Source of the DNA: Chlorobiota bacterium
GTDB lineage: Bacteria > Bacteroidota > Ignavibacteria > OLB7
Assembly: GCA_028287785.1 (NCBI GenBank)
Contig: JAQBOZ010000030.1
Location: forward strand, 124,001 to 188,000
DNA: 64,000 nt
Direction of reading: 5' to 3'
Made by a program: the position numbers and the translations under genes. The notes beneath the pieces are model-generated. The model ran no database searches, was not told the origin of the DNA, and was given only the letters and a program-made list of their open reading frames with translations. How positions within the stretch are numbered: the first letter of the stretch is position 1; each line of letters begins with the position of its first letter. Positions 60,286-64,000 of the stretch are shown here, in pieces.

Positions 60286-62697
60286 ATGAAGCTGTTTCTA
60301 CTCTCCGCGCTTGCCCTTATGCTTCTTTCCATCTCCGCGCCGGCTCAGGGCCCGGTCCTCTTCAAACGGGACAGCGGCACCCCGAAAGGGCACGATACCA
60401 CTGCGATCGACGGTTGGGAGGAGACAGTGATCTTCAACCCCGGCGGCCCATGTGCGCTGAAGCAGATCTACATCTACTACGACGGCACGCGCGCCGCGGA
60501 CGACACGCTCTGGATTGTCGGCGATCCATCGGAGGGGGCGCTTCCCCCCACAAGCGCCGTCTGGAGCTACAATTCGCTGACCGATCCGATCGTGACGCAC
60601 TACAGCGGGACGCCGGGATGGGATACGATCGATGTGAGCGATCGGAAGCTCCAGTACGACGGCTACGACCGCATCGCCATCCAGCACAGGGTTCACGATG
60701 ACGGCCCCTGGTTCGCGACCGACAACAACGGCGTGGCAAGCCCGCTCTCATCCTTCCTCTACGATCCCTTCCACTATCCCGACGGCTTTCCGGTGATCGG
60801 GAAATACTTTGCCGCGCGCGGCGATTTCATGGTGCGGCTCCTTCTCCAGTTCGATTTCCCCTCCGGCAATGGCTCCGCCAAGCCCCCGGCGGCAACGCTC
60901 GTGGAGTGCGCCAGTGCGGTCGGGGTTGTCGACACGGCCGGCAAGCCGCTGAAATCGGCGCGCGTGAGCGTCGCGGACTGGAACGGGGATGGCTGGGATG
61001 ATATCGCGGTCGGCTCCAGCTTCTTCCAGAACAACGGCGACGGGACATTCAGGAATATCTCCGCCACGATCGGCATCCAGGCCGGCGCCAGCGTCTGGGG
61101 GGATTACGACAACGACGGAAAGCTCGACTGCTACGCGATCAACGGCGGCGCGGGGGACAGGCTCTATCACAACAACGGCAACTCCACCTTTACCGATGTC
61201 ACGGCCGCATCCGGCCTCTCCAACCCATATCCCACCGTCACCCCTATCTGGTTCGATTTCAACCAGGATGGGAAGCTGGATCTTTTCATCTCCAACGGAC
61301 GAACGGAGGATGCTTCGGGCGAGGCTTATTTCCCCGACCAGATCTGGCAGGGGAAGGGGGATGGAACGTTTATCAACGTGACCGATTCCACAGGGATATC
61401 GCCGCAGGAGATGGCCGCCAGCCCGGACGGCGCCCAGTATTCCGACTGCTGGGGAGCCAGCGTCGCCGACTACAACCAGGACGGCTGGCCCGATATCCAC
61501 GTGGCAACCTATCGCCTCGCGGCGGACCTCCTCTTCAGGAACAATCAGAACGGCACCTTCACCGATGTGGGGGAGAAGACCGGCGTGCGGGGCGTGGCGA
61601 CCGAGGACCCCACATATTTCGGTCACGGGCTGGGAACCGAGTGGGGGGATTATGACAACGATGGCGATATGGATCTGATGGTCGGCAACCTTGGGCATCC
61701 CGACAGCCGCGGGGCTGTCTCCAACCCGTCGCTCCTCTTCAGAAACAACGGCGCGCCGAACTACGATTTTGCCGAGGTCCACAAGCGGGCGGGGATCAAG
61801 TTCTTCGAGATGAACGCCGGCGTTGTCTGGCTCGATCTGGATCTGGATGGATTCCTCGATCTCTTCCACTGTCAGTATTCCTACTCCGCGCAGGGGACCA
61901 ACGGCGAGCCGCGCAGGCTCTCCCGGATGTACCTGAACGAGGGGCCGGCCACCAACTATCATATGAAGGATATCACCTGGAGCACCGGCCCGCTTGTGCA
62001 TGGCGCATGGACCGCCGTCCGCACCGATTTTGATAACGACGGCGATATGGATCTGATCGTCGCCAGCCCGACCGACGCGCTGAAAGTCTTCAGGAACGAT
62101 ATTCCCCGCCGGGGGAACTACGCGGAGTTCAGGCTGGTGGGCAACCCGGACGCCAATATCCCGATGGATGGATTCGGCACGAAGATCACCCTGTACGCCG
62201 GCGGGAAGAAGTTCTTCCGCGAGCTTCAGGGGGGCGGCGGCGGCGTCACCGGATCGCAGAACAGCAACGTTCTCCATTTCGGGCTCGGCACGGCCGACCA
62301 GTTCAACATCGAAGTGAAGTACACCAATGGTTCCCTCCGGACATACTACGGCCTGCACGCCAATCAGCGCTTCACGTTCCCGTACGACGGGCCGTACTAC
62401 GTCACCAGCGGCGTGAAGACGGAGACCGGGGAGGCGGCGGAGAAGCTGGCGCTCACCAACACCGGCTTCAGCGACGGTTCCTTCTTCTGCTACCTGAGCG
62501 GCGCCGATCAGCGGCTCGACACCCGTATCGACGTGGTGAACAGCATCGGCAGGAGAGTGGCCTCCACGCGCCTGGATGCCGGGACATCGGGACTCCGGAC
62601 GATCCGTCCATCGGGGGCGCTTCCGAGCGGCGTGTACTTCATCAGGGCCACATCAGGCTCCCGCTCCACGGTGGCGGGCGTCAGAGTAATCCGTTGA
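60286..62697 (+). CDS. FG-GAP/ASPIC (CRTAC-type) T9SS-secreted protein
   Basis: The 803-residue protein has a signal peptide ending SAPAQ. A beta-sandwich domain of about 180 residues is followed by FG-GAP-type repeats with calcium-binding loops: DWNGDGWDDIAV, DYDNDGKLDCYA, DFNQDGKLDLFI, DYNQDGWPDIHV, DYDNDGDMDLMV, DLDLDGFLDLFH, DFDNDGDMDLIV (seven blades of an integrin-like propeller). An ASPIC/UnbV-like domain follows (ELQGGGGGVTGSQNSNVLHF). The last 80 residues are a T9SS-type sorting domain (RIDVVNSIGRRVAS, ALPSGVYFIRATSG). It should bind Ca2+ and be exported. The TGA stop lies inside the target duplication of element A3. Confidence 0.9.
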   Translation: MKLFLLSALALMLLSISAPAQGPVLFKRDSGTPKGHDTTAIDGWEETVIFNPGGPCALKQIYIYYDGTRAADDTLWIVGDPSEGALPPTSAVWSYNSLTDPIVTHYSGTPGWDTIDVSDRKLQYDGYDRIAIQHRVHDDGPWFATDNNGVASPLSSFLYDPFHYPDGFPVIGKYFAARGDFMVRLLLQFDFPSGNGSAKPPAATLVECASAVGVVDTAGKPLKSARVSVADWNGDGWDDIAVGSSFFQNNGDGTFRNISATIGIQAGASVWGDYDNDGKLDCYAINGGAGDRLYHNNGNSTFTDVTAASGLSNPYPTVTPIWFDFNQDGKLDLFISNGRTEDASGEAYFPDQIWQGKGDGTFINVTDSTGISPQEMAASPDGAQYSDCWGASVADYNQDGWPDIHVATYRLAADLLFRNNQNGTFTDVGEKTGVRGVATEDPTYFGHGLGTEWGDYDNDGDMDLMVGNLGHPDSRGAVSNPSLLFRNNGAPNYDFAEVHKRAGIKFFEMNAGVVWLDLDLDGFLDLFHCQYSYSAQGTNGEPRRLSRMYLNEGPATNYHMKDITWSTGPLVHGAWTAVRTDFDNDGDMDLIVASPTDALKVFRNDIPRRGNYAEFRLVGNPDANIPMDGFGTKITLYAGGKKFFRELQGGGGGVTGSQNSNVLHFGLGTADQFNIEVKYTNGSLRTYYGLHANQRFTFPYDGPYYVTSGVKTETGEAAEKLALTNTGFSDGSFFCYLSGADQRLDTRIDVVNSIGRRVASTRLDAGTSGLRTIRPSGALPSGVYFIRATSGSRSTVAGVRVIR

Positions 62698-62698
62698 T
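62691..62698. repeat. Target-site duplication, left of element A3
   Basis: CCGTTGAT is identical to 62956-62963. It contains the stop codon TGA of the FG-GAP gene. Confidence 0.9.
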
Positions 62699-62955
62699 GG
62701 TAGTGACTCAGTTTGAATCCAGTCTTCCATCTGCTGAACAATCATCGATCGGCGATCACTGCTTCACTCTTCAAGCTCCATCGGAGCGAACCATCCCCGC
62801 ATCCGTGCCGAATGGTACGCTCCGATGGAGCTTCAGATCAGTGAAGACGTGGCATTGCTACAACCGGTACGCCCCGATGGGGCTGGAAGGAGAGATGCCG
62901 AATGTCCTCGATGAGTCCAAACAGCATGAACCGTATCCCAAACTGAGTCACTACC
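62699..62955. mobile_element. Family A MITE-like element, copy 3 (internal deletion)
   Basis: The 257-bp element has perfect 17-bp terminal inverted repeats GGTAGTGACTCAGTTTG (62699-62715) and CAAACTGAGTCACTACC (62939-62955). It is flanked by an exact 8-bp duplication CCGTTGAT. It lacks 53 bases of copy A2, precisely between two TCAAGCTCCA direct repeats. The remaining inner palindrome is 62772-62794 / 62812-62834, with one internal mismatch. Confidence 0.92.
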
Positions 62956-62963
62956 CCGTTGAT
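62956..62963. repeat. Target-site duplication, right of element A3
   Basis: CCGTTGAT directly follows the right terminal repeat. Confidence 0.9.
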
Positions 62964-63068
62964 CATCCGCTTTCCCAATCGACCGGGAAGGGCTATTTTC
63001 ACGGCAGCCATGCGGAATATGCGCCGGTGCGAGGCGGGCTTTTCTCCAACTCATTTCGAAGAAACCTT

Positions 63069-63521
63069 ATGAAGCGGTTGTCATATGCGGCGGCGGCCCT
63101 TGTCCTGATCGCCGTTGTGTTCGCTGGATGCCAGGATTCCCCTCTCAGCCCGTCATCACAGCCGATTATCGGCCAGTGGTCCGCATCGAAGGTCGGCGAT
63201 GCGTTCGTCGGCTCGCTGGATGTGGAGTTCAAGAGCGATGGAACGTTCACGATGGAAACCGCCGGAGCAACGCTGGAGGGGACGTTTACAACCTCCGGCG
63301 ATGCCACCAGCAGCACCGTCAGAAACATCACGATGAACGTCACATCGCCGGCATCGGCATTCGTCGGGATCTATGAGATCACGGGGAACGAGATGAAGCT
63401 GGAGGTGGTTCATAATCCTCCGCCCGCCAACATCACGTCGCCGGACCCCACGGGGGGAATCGGCAGCACGACTGTGGACGGCAAGAAGACGATGGATTAC
63501 GTCAGCGTTCTCACCAAATAG
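63069..63521 (+). CDS. Lipoprotein, lipocalin-like
   Basis: The 150-residue protein has a lipoprotein signal (AAAALVLIAVVFAGC, lipobox FAGC) followed by a Ser/Pro linker and a beta-rich domain: IIGQWSASKVGDAFVGSLDV, EFKSDGTFTMETAGATLEGT, YEITGNEMKLEVV. This pattern (IxGxW, FxxDGTF) is that of small lipocalin-like lipoproteins found in FCB bacteria. No substrate is known. It lies downstream of element A3; the start ATG at 63069 is chosen by the signal peptide. It is followed by the acyltransferase gene with a 77-base gap. Confidence 0.85.
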   Translation: MKRLSYAAAALVLIAVVFAGCQDSPLSPSSQPIIGQWSASKVGDAFVGSLDVEFKSDGTFTMETAGATLEGTFTTSGDATSSTVRNITMNVTSPASAFVGIYEITGNEMKLEVVHNPPPANITSPDPTGGIGSTTVDGKKTMDYVSVLTK

Positions 63522-63598
63522 GATCTCTCTCTCTCCCGGAGGTCACATCGGGCGGCGGGCTGATTGCAGTCTCGCCGCTTTCATTTTCAACCGTCGGC

Positions 63599-64000
63599 AT
63601 GCAGCAGGCTCCCTTCCAACTCGGCTATCGGCGTTCGCTGGACGGGCTCCGGGGAATATCGATCCTCGCGGTGATGGCCTTCCACGCCGATCTCGTCATC
63701 GGCGGCGGCGGGTTCCTGGGGGTGGATATGTTCTTCGTGCTGAGCGGGTTCCTGATCACCGCGCTTCTCTGCGAGGAATGGGGGAGCCGTGGGGGGATCA
63801 ATCTCAGGAACTTCTACGTTCGCCGTCTGCTTCGTCTCCTCCCCGCGCTCGTCTTCTTCCTGATCGTCCAGATCATCCTTGTTCTTGTGCGCCATCCCGC
63901 CGATATCGTCCTCTGGCTGCGCGCCGCCGGGTATGTGGTTCTCTATGTCGCCAACTGGGCGCTTCTCTACAACCCCGCGCTGATCCCCTACAACCTGGGG
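63599..64000 (+). CDS. Acyltransferase 3 family protein, N-terminal part
   Basis: The frame opens with an ATG at 63599 and stays open to the window end (134 residues). The start YRRSLDGLRGISILAVMAFH with the catalytic-type His, then GGGGFLGVDMFFVLSGFLIT and NFYVRRLLRLLPAL are the classic motifs of the acyltransferase-3 (OafA/YrhL) family. These membrane enzymes O-acetylate lipopolysaccharide, peptidoglycan or other envelope sugars. The C-terminal part lies outside the window. Confidence 0.93.
   Translation, partial: MQQAPFQLGYRRSLDGLRGISILAVMAFHADLVIGGGGFLGVDMFFVLSGFLITALLCEEWGSRGGINLRNFYVRRLLRLLPALVFFLIVQIILVLVRHPADIVLWLRAAGYVVLYVANWALLYNPALIPYNLG

Noticed and set aside
62699..62955. Open frames in the MITE-like element read as small proteins
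   Set aside because: The frames are made from palindromic repeats and are not conserved in frame among the three copies.
1..64000. tRNA, rRNA and riboswitch genes
   Set aside because: I scanned by eye for T-loop (GGTTCGAAT-type) and conserved rRNA blocks and found none; a covariance-model search would be needed to be certain.

Overview
The window looks like a chromosomal segment of a GC-rich (by eye about 60%) Gram-negative bacterium of the Bacteroidota/Chlorobiota/Kapaibacteriota (FCB) group. The main clue is several large secreted proteins that end in a type IX secretion (T9SS) C-terminal sorting domain (ends near 6044, 12518, 37671, 51198 and 62697), together with choice-of-anchor-D repeats, FG-GAP/ASPIC repeats and outer-membrane barrels. 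The phylum is an inference; no rRNA or tRNA gene was found to anchor it.

Layout. 1-1230: start of a secreted choice-of-anchor-D/VWA protein (minus strand, runs off the left edge). 1323-1634: a decayed palindromic element. 1837-8453: a MATE exporter, a two-gene DoxX-type membrane pair, an orphan small protein with its own promoter-like site and terminator, a frameshifted T9SS gene, a DUF1801 protein and an IolB-type isomerase. 8781-15926: M48 lipoprotein protease, a T9SS protein, dCTP deaminase, an uncharacterised conserved protein, a small barrel, an acyltransferase and a small DoxX protein. 16206-20508: small minus-strand genes (DUF1330-like, YdcF-like, DinB, ankyrin, TPR-like, DUF2071). 20723-32338: metallophosphoesterase, unknown protein, M19 dipeptidase, Cys-cluster protein, porin, K+ channel, ABC-F ATPase, unknown envelope protein, Tat-type metallophosphoesterase. 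33119-36499: GNAT, Asp/Asn hydroxylase and a TPR-HTH regulator on the minus strand. 36739-46088: secreted/surface proteins, including a 2074-residue beta-roll protein with a peptidase-S74 self-cleaving chaperone. 46260-50745: eight consecutive small minus-strand genes (VOC, CDP-alcohol transferase, YdeI, membrane coiled-coil, TPR, conserved unknown, DUF1801, SgcJ/EcaC-like). 51198-56342: a 1714-residue VWA-NHL-choice-of-anchor-D T9SS protein. 57078-58548: three small exported proteins, two of them related to each other. 58773-64000: a second MATE exporter, an FG-GAP T9SS protein, a lipoprotein and the start of an acyltransferase-3 protein.

Two repeat families stand out. Family A (three copies: 1323-1634, 50851-51159, 62699-62955) has 17-bp terminal inverted repeats, nested internal palindromes and 8-bp flanking direct repeats, which are the marks of a non-autonomous transposable element (MITE). 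Family B (16087-16204, 20528-20657, 47541-47593) is a set of GC-rich palindrome clusters that share a short palindromic module with family A. Neither family encodes a protein; small open frames inside them are artefacts.

No complete multi-gene pathway is evident. The common theme is the cell envelope: secreted adhesin-like or scaffold proteins, exporters, barrels and envelope proteases, mixed with small stress or housekeeping enzymes.
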